From Knufia peltigerae (Eukaryota > Ascomycota > Eurotiomycetes > Chaetothyriales > Trichomeriaceae), in assembly GCA_030247855.1 (NCBI GenBank), contig JAPDRN010000032.1, positions 186,001 through 250,000 on the forward strand: a stretch of 64,000 bases of DNA, given 5' to 3'. The notes under the pieces are model-generated. The model ran no database searches, had not been told where the DNA came from, and saw only the letters and a program-made list of their open reading frames with translations. Positions 32,953-45,541 of the stretch are shown here, piece by piece. Within the stretch, counting starts at the first letter, position 1. The number at the start of each line of letters is the position of its first letter. The position numbers and the translations under genes were made by a program.

Positions 32953-35061
32953 TCATGTCCAGATCGTCTCTTTCTCGGCGCTAATTTGTGTTAACTTGCC
33001 ATGTTTCACTTCAAGGAATGTATTGATCAGGAAACGCGGTCAATGGCTGATGATAATGATATGGAGGTAGCAAGTCGGTCATGCTTTGGGGGGCAGCAAT
33101 ATCTCGGTCACTCGAAATGTGTATTGTATTATAACCTGTACGAAAGGTTGGACGTTCTGGATGTGATCCTCGAGAAAGATGTCGGGCTTGTACTGCAAAG
33201 CAAAAGCCGAGAGAGCTCCGTAAGCGATGCCGACTGTCGAAAGCACATTAGCCCGTCACTGTTGGAATCGCACTTTATATTAGCCTAGAGTCTTATGTCG
33301 GGTTCCAGGAAGCCATCGCAAGAGTAAGTGGCGTGAGCCTGGCTCCCAGACTTTTAAATACCGTGCTTAGCATTCTTCTCGTTCTTCCCAGCCTTCCCAG
33401 GTTGATCAGAAAAACTCCCCAGCTATGTGCAGTAGTGTTTGTTGTGCCACAATGCTACAGCGTACATGGCTAGATGGGTCAGCTACTGGGTCTTATGTTG
33501 TTGGGAGTCGCCTCGGCTGCGGCTGGTCTTAGAAGCCCATCAATAATATTGCGAACAGGGCGTTAGGGTTGATAACACCAGTGGCGTGCTGAGCGCGTTC
33601 GACAAAGAAGTGACTTCTAGGGTATGTACTCGAGGAACAACTGCGCCGCACTGCTGTCAAGTGGGAAGGTTCACGAGCAAAATGAAAGCCTCACCTTCTT
33701 CACTGATCTGTACTCCGTGACGAGCAGTGTAATTTAGCTTCCTGGAAAGGTACAACGCTGTGTCTGGATAATTCACCCGCGAAAATCGACTTGACAAGGT
33801 GGTACTCTGGACTCCGAAGCGCCAAGGGTGCAGCCGAGTTGCTCTTATGCAAGAGCAGGGTTACGAAATCTCTCAAGAAAACGAGTCGTTCCGAGAGACC
33901 GGTGGCGTTGACAGGTGTGGTGGTGTGTTGCTGAGCGAGCGTGAAGCTGGCGTATCATATCAAGAAGGATCGTCGCAATCGGAGCGAATGATTTGCAAGG
34001 GTTCAACTCTTCTGTCTGGAGACGAGGGGAGTAGACGGGATCTCCATGCATGTAATGAGAATGATGAAATTGTGGCCATGAAGCTTGCTACTGAAGGGAG
34101 CATTTCGCAGTCATTGGTGGTGGATGGCAGAAATGAAGTCGCTCACAAGAAGAAACCACGCTGTCCTGATGAGAAGCGACGACAATGTGTCTTGATGGTG
34201 ATTACTGATTATTCTGTTCCGTATCTCGTACTCCGTACCTTGTTCGCGGATGGTAAGAGGCATACGACGCACAAGGCACACATTTGTCAATTAGAAGCGA
34301 AGTGCAAGTCTGGGGCGCAACAGGATCCAGGCTTCAGTCGCCGCTAAGGCCATTAAACTCTCTGCCTAAGATGAGGATAGAGGTTCTTATAGGCTTGTCC
34401 CAGAGACTCCGCGGGTTCAACCAGGGCTCACTGGGCGCTACTTGCAGCACCCACAGGGAGAACGACAGGCGTCCTACAGAAGCGTCTCCTCTTGCCTGCC
34501 TACAGTACAATTACTGCCAATCTCTACTCCACACTTTCTTCTTCACACTCTTTGCCTACTCCATCGTTGGAACGCTCTGCGATTTGTCTACCACCTGAAC
34601 AGTATCTCTGCACCACACACATTTACACACTCACCTATTCACCAAATCTCGACTACTACACAAACCCTGCTTCCTCGCTCGTCGCTTATCGTTAATACCT
34701 CAATCACATCGCGTAGGGAGGTCGACGATATAATTTTGGCGCATAGTTCGGCAAGGAGCTTCGCGTTGAAAACCTTCCAACGGTTCCGAGTCACTTGGTC
34801 CAAAATAGGCTGCGCTGAGAATCTCACCAGCCACACACTGTCCTGGCAAGACTTGTCCACGATTTCTTCGAAGTATAGCGACGCCCTCTATCTCCTTCCG
34901 ATTACATACAATTGCTCTACGAAATTTCCTGCTTCACGATTCCTGTTACACACCTCCGTCGATCCTTTGACCTGACAAAAGTGGAGGCTTGGGAAAGAGA
35001 TGGCGTAAAAGGCGGCGCAGATAACTGGATATTTCACATCAGGTAGTCGGGCCTTTTAACG
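32953..35061. other. 2.1 kb intergenic region and MGA2-type leader
   Basis: No recognisable gene. A 182-codon frame at 33799-34347 lacks domain character. The part from about 34490 to 35060 is pyrimidine- and CA-rich, as expected for a long leader or promoter of the downstream transcription factor. One recurring 9-mer is at 34229-34237. Confidence 0.45.
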
Positions 35062-38000
35062 ATGGCTTCGACGCAGGATGAAGACATGTATTTGTTCGGG
35101 GGAGGTTTGGAACAAACCCCCGCCTTTGCAGGTCAAGAATTTGATACATTCTTGACCTCAACTGAATCTGATCCCGATGACTCGACGATCATGACGGCTG
35201 GGTATCTCAACCCAAACGACTTGTCGATAAAGCGCGAGTACAATGACTACAGTCCCATGCCAGATGGAACTTCTTTCTCGCGCTTCCCCCGAGGATCTGG
35301 CTCTGGGTCCAGCAGTTCATCATCAGCATCCCCGGTTGACCAGCAGCGCGATACTTCTGCTCCTTCCACCGCTTCTCCTCCCGCGCACAACCCCGTTCAA
35401 GGAGCCTGGGGCAGCGGAATCAATGGATTCTCGATCTCTAACGAGCATGGTTTTGACGATGCAGCTATGGCGGACATCGATCAGGACTTCGAGGCCAGCA
35501 ACCAACAAATGGCCTCCGATTTTGATTTTGAGACTGCTGCAAGCACCCCGAGCGGATTTGACGCCATGAATACGAATAAGGGCAAGACCAATGCGATGGC
35601 GCGGCCTTTGAATCAGCAGGGACATTTTGTGCCTTATGCGAAGCAGAACTCCGGTGCCGCTTTCCCAGGTTCAGGCCAGGCCCAATTCTTCTTTGCTGGA
35701 TCCAGAGAAGCCTCACCGTTGAACGCGATGCTTCCCTCCACCCAGGGTCAGTCCCCCTGGAGCAAGCACTCACCCTCATCTGGCCTCGAGGAGACGTTCA
35801 ACCATATCACCATGAACGGTGACTCCCCTGGTAATGCAATGTTCTCTCCGAATGTCCAATTCTCGACCAACGGCCTCACGTTCGATCCTGAGTCGACCGC
35901 GACACCCTCGACCTTTACAAAGGATGTATCAACGCCTCCTTCCACCGTCAATTCTGCCGACGGCAATCCTATCCTTACCGTGCATCCCACTTCTCTCAAG
36001 TCCAGGGTTGAGACGCAAATACCTATCAAACTGACTTTGTCAACACTCCCGTCGGGTGCTAAAAAATTGAGGCTACCCAGACACACAATATCAAAGCCCA
36101 AATTCCTTTCTAAAAGCGAAATCAGTCGATCGCCGGAAATCCTGGAGCTTCACACTTCCTTGGTTTGTACGAGCGCGATGCAAGACCCCAACAAATTACA
36201 AAGAGCTTTGGCAAGAGCTAGAGGCGAGGAATCGGCGCCTCTAAATAGACCCAGCCCTGCTTCTTCCGACGATTCCTCGACCCTGAAGGACGATGAGGAT
36301 AGACCACTTAATGGTGGCGAAGTCAAGATATGTCCGGGTTGCATCCAGCGCGAGAGGAAACGGGCTTCCCGGAAAAAGCAAAAGAAGCCCGAGGAAGAGG
36401 AGATGTTCCAGAAGGATGAAGAAAGGAGAGTAGTGGTTTTCAATACCAATGAACTCAAGGACTGGGTCGGAGTTTCCGGGGATGTCCAACCCGACCTCTC
36501 ACGGAGACTCAATCCATCAACCGCGATGCAGGTTGAATTACCGATGCGGATAGCATGTTACTGTCGCCATCAGAACGAGAAGATGGGTTTCCAGGTCATA
36601 TTCACCATCAAAGATTGCAAGGACAAAGTGATTGCGCAGGCCTTGACCAACCCTATCATGATCACTGACGATCACAAAACCCACAATCCTCCTGCTACTA
36701 CCGCGAACCATCCTGCTACAATTCCGATTACTGCGCCTCAGTTACCCGGCGCAGGAGTCTTTGCAGCCACAAGTAATGAAGGAGCACAAACGGCCGTCGT
36801 TCATCCCAGGATCAGCAAGCAGTCCTTTTCCACGACCGATCTACATGGTCTCCAGAATAATTTCAACCCGAAGTTTCCAATGGCTCCGGCATCGAATCCG
36901 TTCGCGATTCCTTCAACCTTGTCCCTCCAAACGTCCAATACGCTTACGCCTCGAAACCTTTCGAGGCCTGCTTCCCCTAATGGAGTTCCAGGGCCGACAA
37001 CCAAGAGACGAAAGCAGAGTGGCTCAGGAAAGCTACCGTCAGGTCTGACAATGACACGCCTTGATACTGCTCAGCACTCCCATTCCTCTTCGACCACTGT
37101 GCCTAGTACCATCGCGCCATCGCCTTGGCCCCAAAATATGGCCTCGTACATGCCTCCCAACGAACGCCAATTCGTGATGCCATCATCCCGTCCAGGACCC
37201 TTTGGCACGAGCCCCCCCACACCCGGTGGTAACGAGACGACCTTTAACTCCAGTCTCAATCGGTCTTTTAGCCTGGAAAACATCCCCCGCGGCACGACGT
37301 TACTTTCTGCTCCACCATCGCGACAGCCCAGTCGTCCCAGCAGCCCTGGGTCTGCAAGAAATAGCTTTGGTGCATCAGATGCCGTGCTCGGTCAGGCTGT
37401 CAGTAATCAGCTCATGGGTCAGCCAAGTCGGCGCCCGCCGCATCCTTTGATACACAAGCTGGTTCCTGCTGAAGGGTCCGTAACCGGAGGCACGGAAGTG
37501 ACGTTGCTCGGAAATGGATTTTACCAAGGGCTGGAAGTCATGTTCGGTGATACTGAGGCGACAACCACTACTTTCTGGGGCGAGAAGTGCCTTAACTGCA
37601 TTGCACCGCCTGCTCTTCAGCCTGGCGTCGTGGCTGTTGTCTTCAAACATGATCACCCACAGTACTCTGGTCTGCAACAGCAATCCCAGACCCGGCCATC
37701 CCTTTTCACCTACATCGACGATCGAGAGCTGGAAATGTTCCGCCTTGCTTTGAGAACATTGGGCAAACAACTACAGCACCCTACCGATGACCCATATTCT
37801 GCGGCTCAACAGCTTCTACAAGGGCAGTCCCATTCAATGTGGCCTTCACATGGAGGCTACGGCATGAACGGAGGCCATCAGCGCAATTCTAGGCTTGCTA
37901 ATGGTGTTCCCATGGATACTCTTGAACTTGAAGCACTCATGTTGCGTGCTCTCGACCACATGGATGCGCAAAACAACATCAGACCTCCCCGGTTCGACCT

Positions 38001-39254
38001 TCGCCGCCCTTCTGGTCTTACACTTCTTCACCTGGCCTCGTCCTTGGGCCTCACTCGCTTTGTTGCCGGTCTTCTAGCAAGGGGTGCTGATCCGAACGTC
38101 TTCGACAACAATGGCTACACACCCATGCACCACGCGTCGATGAACGGACACACGCATGTGATACATCGACTACGACTGGCAGGTGCTAATCACAAGGCAC
38201 GTAGTATCCGCCACTTTACTCCTGCAGACCTGGCGACGTCATTGTTGGCATATCAAGCTACTATGAATAGGATGGAACATTATCGATCTCGCAGTGCTGG
38301 AGGAACCCCGATGCTCCTACATAGCAGGAGTTCGTCATCTCTTCGATCTTTCTGGGAGCACGATTCAAGTCAATATCCCACTACTGACTCCGACGATACC
38401 GATGATTCTGGCATAGAAGATGACAATCCTGCCGAAGGAGCGACAGAAGATCTGAGCCTACACCGGCCGTTAAGCAGGCCCGGCATAAATAAAGCCATAG
38501 TGAGCATACCAGGCACGAGAAGAAACAGTGCACACCACATCGTCGCTCCAGAGACGACACAACCCGGTGTCAACAACCAAGCTCCAAATATGGCGCCATC
38601 AGCCTACATGATGGCATGGCGGGATCATCTGGTTGCCCAGTTGCACCAATTCAACGAAAGCGCCCAATCTCTGATGCCTAGTCTAGAAGGACATCTGGCC
38701 GCTTTACAAGACTATCAAGCGTACCCAATGGTGCGTCGGGTTAGCTCACTTTTCCCGCAACGCCCCAGCTCAAGACAACAGAATGGTCAAAGAGAAGGCT
38801 GGTGGGAAACTCTAACGGGCACATCGTCGCCAACGCCATCTTCTCCCCCTGCTTATGGCGATCTTTATCCCGACGATGGTGGCAGCGCCGAGGACTGGAG
38901 CCTCAAGAAATCGTCTGCGCTTCAAGCTGCCACTGATGCCGCAGCCGATCTGCACTTTGAGGGCCAATCCACTAGTCAGCACGCGGAAGCGTCAGGATCA
39001 GCTCTCAACTCTACAATCCCCATGAGGAAAGCGGTAGAGAGAGTTGAGCTGAGTCGAGATAGGAAACTGTTCTTTTTCTGGGTAAGCCACATCGTCGATT
39101 ACTCTCAGCCTTGATATCTAACGAATCCGCACAGATCCCTTTGCTTGCAATTGTATTGGCACTCATGATCAGGAGCTCTGGCATTCTGAGTGTTTTTGAA
39201 TCTTCGAGTAATATTGAAACAACGGTTGGGGGGCAGGTCATCGAGGTTCTATGA
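35062..39254 (+). CDS. MGA2: Mga2/Spt23-type membrane-tethered transcription factor (IPT/TIG + ankyrin)
   Basis: Two exons, 35062-39081 and 39135-39254, give 1379 aa. The 53-nt intron (donor GTAAGC, acceptor CAG) is placed just before the C-terminal membrane helix; without it the protein would lose its anchor. Domains in order: a long Ser/Pro-rich N-terminus; a conserved Rel-like region (about 310-540) with PIKLTLSTLPSGAKKLRLP, a Cys/Lys-rich CPGCIQRERKRASRKKQKK and ELPMRIACYCRHQ; an IPT/TIG domain (about 793-880, GSVTGGTEVTLLGNGF); two ankyrin repeats (about 979-1060, TLLHLASSLGLTRFVAGLL and TPMHHASMNGHTHV); an acidic Ser-rich region; and a C-terminal helix WIPLLAIVLALMI. Known role in yeast: an ER-anchored factor released by ubiquitin/proteasome processing to induce the OLE1 desaturase and hypoxia genes. 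Confidence 0.92.
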
Positions 39255-39750
39255 GCATCAATAATTGGTTTTCATGCTTCCACAGTCAGCGAGGTGCTGA
39301 ACAGGATCTACGACTTGAAACGATGTGCATGGAGGCCCCAAATATCTCTTGCGATTCTTGTATGAGCATCATATATGTTTTTATTCATATTTCCCCCCCT
39401 AGAGCTACTTTAATACATGTTTCAATGGAGAATGTAGGCGGTATTTCTGCGTCACGTACTCAGTAAGGTGGTGCAAGGCTGCGCGGAACGGATAATCTAT
39501 TCCGAGATCCAACGAAGTCCCCGCATTCAATATTTGCCGATATTTAGCCTCGAATTATTTTTTTTCGCTTGCCCTCGTTCCAACACATCTGCCCCTCCAT
39601 CTCGATATCCAGGCTCAGCACTCTGCTCGATACAAGCCAGTTCTCCCTTGACCAGTTTTCTTGACCACATGTTATGAACTATGAACCCAGATAATGCTTG
39701 CTAGAGGCTAACGTCAGACTATAGACGGCAAAGGCGAGGCTGACGTCTCC
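39255..39750. other. Intergenic spacer upstream of TRM9
   Basis: About 500 nt between two genes in tandem. It presumably holds the 3' UTR of the MGA2-type gene and the TRM9 promoter. Nothing else was seen. Confidence 0.5.
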
Positions 39751-40553
39751 ATGGCTGCCCAGACGGGCCAACTGGACTATGAGGACAGGCATGTCCATCA
39801 GGTATATGAAGAGATTGCATCTCATTTCTCTGCCACACGCTACAAGGTTGTTATGAACCTCCTCCTTTGACCTGCCCTGCTAACCACCACTAACAGCCGT
39901 GGCCGGTGGTGGATTGGTTTCTACGTGGTCTACCGGTTGGATCCGTCGGCCTAGACATCGGTTGCGGAAACGGGAAGTATTTGACGGTCAACAAAGACGT
40001 CTTTATTGTCGCTTCGGATAGGCATGCCCAGTCTCCCTTCAATTATGTGTGAAGGTGGCCATTGACTCTTTCCACTAGATCAAAAGCCCTCGTGGACATT
40101 GCAAGTCAGCACCAGCCCCACAGCGCACTGCTGGCAGACACGCTGAACCTGCCTCATCCAGACTCACGATTTGATTTCGCCATCTCGATTGCAGTCATAC
40201 ACCATCTCTCCACGAAAGAGAGGAGGATCGAAGCAATCTCGAGGATTCTGCAGACACTCAAGCCGCCCTTTCAGAAAGCGGACAGTGGCCAAGCGTTGAT
40301 TTTCGTCTGGGCACTGGAACAGAAAAGTAGTCGGCGAGGCTGGGACAAGGGCGACAATCAAGATGTGTTGGTCCCGTGGGTTCTCAAGCCTGATCACAAC
40401 ACTGATTTTGAACCGCCGAAAACCTATCATCGTTACTATCACCTATACCATGAAGGAGAACTCGAGGACGATGCGAAGACTGCAGGTGCCCGGATAGTCA
40501 AATCTGGCTACGATCGGGACAACTGGTGGGTCATCATCGGACGGCAAGGCTGA
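39751..40553 (+). CDS. TRM9: tRNA wobble-uridine carboxymethyl methyltransferase Trm9
   Basis: Three exons, 39751-39846, 39897-40021 and 40079-40553, give 231 aa. Intron 1 is 50 nt (GTTGTT...CAG). Intron 2 is best modelled with a GC donor (AG|GCATGC) at 40022 and acceptor TAG at 40078, which restores VASDRSKALVDIA. A GT donor at 40031 also keeps the frame but adds three residues and is a weak site. Seen: the family entry VYEEIASHFSATRYKPWPVV, SAM-binding motif GLDIGCGNGKYL, FDFAISIAVIHHLSTKERR, VWALEQKSSRRGW, and the C-terminal YHRYYHLYHEGELE with SGYDRDNWW. Known role: with Trm112, methylates 5-carboxymethyluridine at the wobble position of certain tRNAs after Elongator action. Converges on the Myb gene, 245 nt away. 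Confidence 0.9.
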
Positions 40554-40797
40554 AGGAAAAAACAAGACGCTCGTTTTCATTATTTGTTCAAGCATTTTCG
40601 CCTGATCCTCTCGAGGCGTATCTCCTCCTTCCACTATATTACAGCCTCCTTCTTGGTTCTCTGGTTGACTGGGGCAAAGACGCATGCTCAACTCGATGAC
40701 CAATCGAAGACTCGTGAAACCCGGAACCATATCGCTACGCCCGCCTGCTATTTTATCCCAATGATGCTCGCTCAAATTTCAAAGCTGCCCAGAACTA

Positions 40798-41803
40798 TCA
40801 CCGAAAAGGAGAATTTCGATCTCTAGATTTGTTGTACACGTGGTGGAAAGGGTCGGTTGTATGGTAGGGAGGAGCCGAAAATGCTGGCAGCCCTGCCGTG
40901 AGTTCGGCCAACGATGGCAGTTGATGAGGACTTGTGTATGAGACATCGGGCGGCGGTATGGACTCCCGTCGTGATCGAGGAGGAGGCCCAATGTGCCGAA
41001 GATGTCCACGAGGAGGTAGAGAGATGGACTCGTATGCGCTGGTAGGGTTGCTGAGAGAGAAGGGTGTTACTCCGGCGCGTTTAGCCATCTCATGCTCTCC
41101 CATCTGCCAGTGCATCGCCTCGACGGCCCTCCACGGCATGGCCATCTCTTCGGCCACTCTTGACCACATTTCTGCACGGAACCTGGTTTGGTCGATGTCA
41201 GTTCACAGTCTTGGGTCCGGCTGTCAGGCACGCAGGCGATGATTCTCAAGGTTTCACGATCTGGGTGCCACGTTTCTCGACATACCTCTCGTACAACCTT
41301 GCAAGCTTATTCTTGCGGTCCTCGTCCCACTCACTTCTGCGCTCCAGGTAGTTCTGATAATGCAGCCTACAACTGATGGCACTTCGACCGGGCAGGTGCT
41401 TGCTGATGTCCTCCCACTTCATCCCATCCTGACGAAGTTGGATGATTCTGGTGTCTTCCTCGGGGGACCATTTGGACTGCTTCTTGGCTGGAGACTGGAT
41501 GGGATGGTCCTGGGTGGAAGACAGGCGTTTCGCAGGCACCGCTGAGCGCGGGTGCGGTGGCACGGGCGCCACGCTGGTGGCGACGCTCGATGGCGCAGAT
41601 TCTGAGCGAGACACGGAAGTAAGAGAACTGACCGACTGGCTTTCGTCTTCCTCGTTCGACTTGAGCAGCGACGAGATATCCACGATGAGTGATATGACGG
41701 TGTATCCGCGGAGAGAATATGAGGGCGAGGTCGTGGCGCACGGTGAGTGGTCGAGGCCATACACACATGGAACAAATGTTTGAGAGCGAGGGAAGTTGCA
41801 CAA
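40798..41803 (-). CDS. Myb/SANT-domain DNA-binding protein
   Basis: The minus-strand exons 41803-41286 and 41182-40798 give 300 aa with a 103-nt intron (donor GTATGT, acceptor CAG). The join restores KLARLYERFRAEMWSRVAEE. Seen: a Ser/Pro-rich N-terminus; a canonical Myb/SANT repeat (about 110-158: KWSPEEDTRIIQLRQDGMKW, then WEDISKHLPGRSAISCRLHY with conserved tryptophans); a second, diverged repeat (EWDEDRKNKLARLYERFRAE through VEAMHWQMGE); and a proline-rich C-terminal part. The linker block AGVTPFSL is shared with a widespread but poorly studied Pezizomycotina family. The first ATG is not certain: the first 50 residues look unlike a conserved start, and a 5' intron may exist. It faces a 5.6-kb gene-free region on its promoter side. 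Confidence 0.78.
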
Positions 41804-43140
41804 GGTGAATCCGGGTATGTCTCAGGCTTGAACAGGGCCAGCAGAAAGGTACTACTAACACGGGCGGGCTATTTTTTTCGTTTCTGTGTGCTCAAATGCT
41901 GATCCTCGTAGCGAGAACCCAAGCAAGGCGCCGGCGTTTCCACCAGGATGGTTCCAGAATACCTGGATAGGATCTAGTTTGTCGTAGAAGGTCTGGGGAA
42001 CAAGAAAAGGTTGGCGATGAAGTCGAAGGGGGGGTTGTGTGTTTGGCAATTGCAATGGAACAAAACAGGCTTGCTTATAAGAAGGGCCCTTTGTCCGGTT
42101 GAAGTTCCAAAAGTGCGGTCAAAGTGCGGGTCAGGCTGGTAGAAAGAAGACAGGAATGGATCGGTCGTGCTTTTGCATATACCAGGGATCGTAAGTGTTG
42201 GCAGGCAGAATAGACAAACCCTGAGCCCACAGCCTGGCTCTTGCGCTGGCTATTGGCACTTGTCACAGCATTGAGGCGCAAACAAGCTCGAGCGGAGCGA
42301 GGACGAATGTACTTCGCCTTCGAAGATCCATTCTCATGCAGCCGGGCACGGCTCCAAAGAGACACAGAGGCACACTATGCCCAACCGGAGTTCGTCGTCT
42401 ACTCTTGGTACCAAAGACACCCGAGGAACACCTGATATCATCATTGGGCTACCGGGAGGGACTGGACTACGGACTACGGAGTATACGAGTACACACAGAG
42501 AGAGAAAGGGATTCCCCCTGACAGCTTTCGATAGGAAGCCACTAAGAACCAGGAGACCCGTTTTCTACTGTCCTCAGACTAGACATACACCACACCGATA
42601 GGAGAACTGCATTTGAGGGGAGGGGGGACCCGGGAGATAGTCCACATTGAAGGGACACTCCCAACAAGTCAGGAGGAGTGCACCAGGGTTCAAGTTCACA
42701 CTGCTACATGGAGGAGAGCATGGAGCGGAGCCTCTCTCAGTGGCGCCCGTCCGAAGGGAGAGGGAGACGTCTCCATCAAGCGAATTAGGCTTTGACAATC
42801 TTGACAGGATGATGAGATAAAGTTCGTAAGATTTCACGATGCTGTTCGTTACAAGCCGTTTGTGGAAGCGCGCAAGACGTTGACACTGGGTCCTCTGGGG
42901 GGAGCCTTGGGAAGAAACCGGTCCCGTCCTTTTTCTCGGACACGGTGTTGATTGTTGTTGTACAATACGAGTACAATACGAATACCAATACGAGAGAGTT
43001 CCTACCTAGGTACCCCATACAAAACACCGATCTTGTTGGTTTGGGAGGAAAAGCGGCCGACTGAGTCGACCGGCCCAAATCTCTCTGATCCGGAAAAGAC
43101 GTTCAAGGGCGATACAAGGTGTTGGCCCCCACTGACGACT

Positions 43141-43156
43141 ACACACACACACACAC
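43141..43156. repeat. AC dinucleotide microsatellite
   Basis: Eight uninterrupted AC units in the gene-free region. Confidence 0.9.
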
Positions 43157-43380
43157 AGTCACCGAAAAGCACTGACCCTGAGCGACACAGTGATAGCTGA
43201 AAGTGACGGCTTTGGCCTTTGCAAGCGAGCACATCAAAATACACGTACTCCGTATCATCGGACGATCTGCGGTTTCCCCTTTTTTCTCCATCTGTCACCG
43301 TCTTTGCTTCTCGTCCAAACCGGAAATGGGCCCCCTTCTGACCCAAGGGTACAAAGTCGTGTCCACTTGTCAGCCACCCT

Positions 43381-43398
43381 TGTGTGTGTGTGTGTGTG
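43381..43398. repeat. TG dinucleotide microsatellite
   Basis: Nine uninterrupted TG units, about 230 nt from the AC tract at 43141. Its opposite orientation gives the pair potential inverted-repeat pairing. Confidence 0.9.
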
Positions 43399-45214
43399 AA
43401 GCGGATGACCGTCGACGCCGTCCCGCTCCTCTAGTCTAGCCGGGGAATGCGGGTGAAAGTTTGTCGAGAATCCGCCCAAGGGAACCGAAGGGTATTTTCT
43501 GGCGAGCTTCCAAGAAGGGGCGGTCACCCTCGAACGTTCAGAGAGAAGAAGTGACCATTGAAAAGGGAAAGAGAACAAAAATCAGGCAGTCCACTCCGTC
43601 GCGCCGGTCCAGTCGGGCACTATATCATTTTTGCTCAAAACTATGTACGTGTTCGCACCTTAACGGGTCTCCCTCAGATTGTACAGAGTTCAGCAAAGTG
43701 AAGCGGATAGATCCTAATACTAAACCACTAGGTCTACACCGCAGGATCCACCGTTCAACCCAGTGATCCACCATTGATGCATCGTCGAGAGCACACAATA
43801 ACGCTTGCCATACTATTGACAAGTCCCATCACTCGCAGGAACGAACGAAAGCGGGAAGCTAAAGGCATGCCCTACATACAACAATGAGCTCACCGAGGGA
43901 GGGTCCAGGTTTGCGCGCGCGAATGGTCTTTGAACGGTCGGGGGTCAGAGATATCCATCTGCTCTGCGGCCAAAAAAAAATAGACGGCATCGGATGTATC
44001 CAACCAAGGCCATTGTTCTCGGTTTGAAAATTCAAAGAGTGACCTGCCGAAGGTCGGATGATTCGGAAAAGCGGAGGTCTGCATTCCAACAAAAGGTATA
44101 CATATGATCTCTGAGAAGCAGCTCGCCGTCGAGGTTTTCTCTCCCTCGCCAGGATTTTACAGTGATCTCATGACCTCGGTAGCCAATGTCGCTTGCCGCA
44201 CTTCATTTTTTTACCTTTCGCCTGCAGGTTCTGGTCGTGACGACAATAGCGACCGACGCCCTGCACGGTACGGAGTGACGGTGTCGGCGGCGGCGAGACG
44301 GTTGGAGAAGCCTACGAGTTGTCTGGCCCCAAGGTGTCGAACGAGTCAAAACTTGTGGCCACGCCCGCGGCGGATTGTCGCGCTGGTGGGAAGCGGTGAA
44401 CACACCGACAATCTGGAAAGGGAAAGCGTCGCCAACACGCAATTCGAGGGCACAGAGCACAAACGTGGTTCCCCGGGATCAAGGAACGCAGGGCAGACAC
44501 GCGGGTGCGCGCGCGCGTGATGCAGATGAATGCAGATGGGATGATGCAGAAACGCTGGCTTCGCCTTGGGAACGTACAGGGAGTATGCAATGCGCTCGAT
44601 GCGGCAGCCCCAGCCCTTTTTTTTTGGTAGGGATACCCTGGACTTGGAGAGATCCATCCATGGATCAAGAAACAAATCACGTCCGGGATGAGAAAAGTGA
44701 CAAACACCGGGATCGGATGAGTTGACAGGTCTATCCGGGACCACCATCGGTCGACCCAGCCATCCACCCACATCAGTCAGATTCGCAAAAAACCAGGGGT
44801 GGGATGTGGTTTTACGTTTCTCGCCTGTTATTGATTGGGTCATGATTTTAAATGACAAGCAGTGGTGAGCAAGCCAAGCTGGGAGAGGGGGGGAGGTCAT
44901 CCGGTCCTTGTTTCGCTTTTCGCAGTCTTTTGTCGGGATTGAGCGGGAAAAGAAAAAAAAAAGGTGTCGATGGCGTTGTTTCACACCCAGATTGAAACAG
45001 GCCAGACTCTTTTGAATTTCCTGGGCCGGTTAACGAACCGAGCCGTCAAAGACCAAAGACAACGACAATACGGAGTACCCGGAGCATAATCGGGTTCCAA
45101 AAATGGGGCCGCCGGACCAGGTCCATGAAACTCGTAAGCGAGGATGGCACTTTGGTACGACTACTTATTCTCACTCGGTAAAAGGGAGGAGGAGGAAGTA
45201 CTCCATAGGGGAGC

Positions 45215-45216
45215 AG

Positions 45217-45246
<30 letters not shown>
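45215..45246. repeat. GAA trinucleotide microsatellite
   Basis: About ten GAA/AGA units, immediately followed by GTACGAGTAC (45246-45255). Confidence 0.9.
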
Positions 45247-45248
<2 letters not shown>

Positions 45249-45353
45249 CGAGTACAATAAAATTGTTTTTGTTCCGGATGGGAACAGATTAGAAATGACT
45301 GGCTGGTTTTAGAGCAAGTCACAAGTCACCCTCTCACCATTGGCGTGATTGTG

Positions 45354-45400
45354 AAATAATGATAATAATAATGATAATAATAATAATGAATAATTAATAA
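45354..45400. repeat. AT-rich imperfect ATA/ATG repeat
   Basis: Imperfect AAT/GAT triplets over about 45 nt within the gene-free region. Confidence 0.8.
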
Positions 45401-45512
45401 CTCCGTAATCCCTGTCTTTTATTTTTCTAGTTTTATTGTCAGAATGATTGATTGGCGCAATAGAATGGACTCTTTTTTGGGGGGTTCAAAATGGACGAAG
45501 GAGCTAGTGATT

Positions 45513-45541
45513 CATGATGATGATGATGGTGATGATGATGA
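45513..45541. repeat. GAT trinucleotide microsatellite
   Basis: Nine GAT/ATG units with a single GGT interruption. Confidence 0.85.

Noticed and set aside
33799..34347. 182-codon plus-strand frame upstream of the MGA2-type gene
   Set aside because: No domain or conserved block seen; ordinary intergenic frame length.
44346..44984. 212-codon minus-strand frame in the gene-free region
   Set aside because: Low-complexity, no domain pattern and no intron signals giving a better product.
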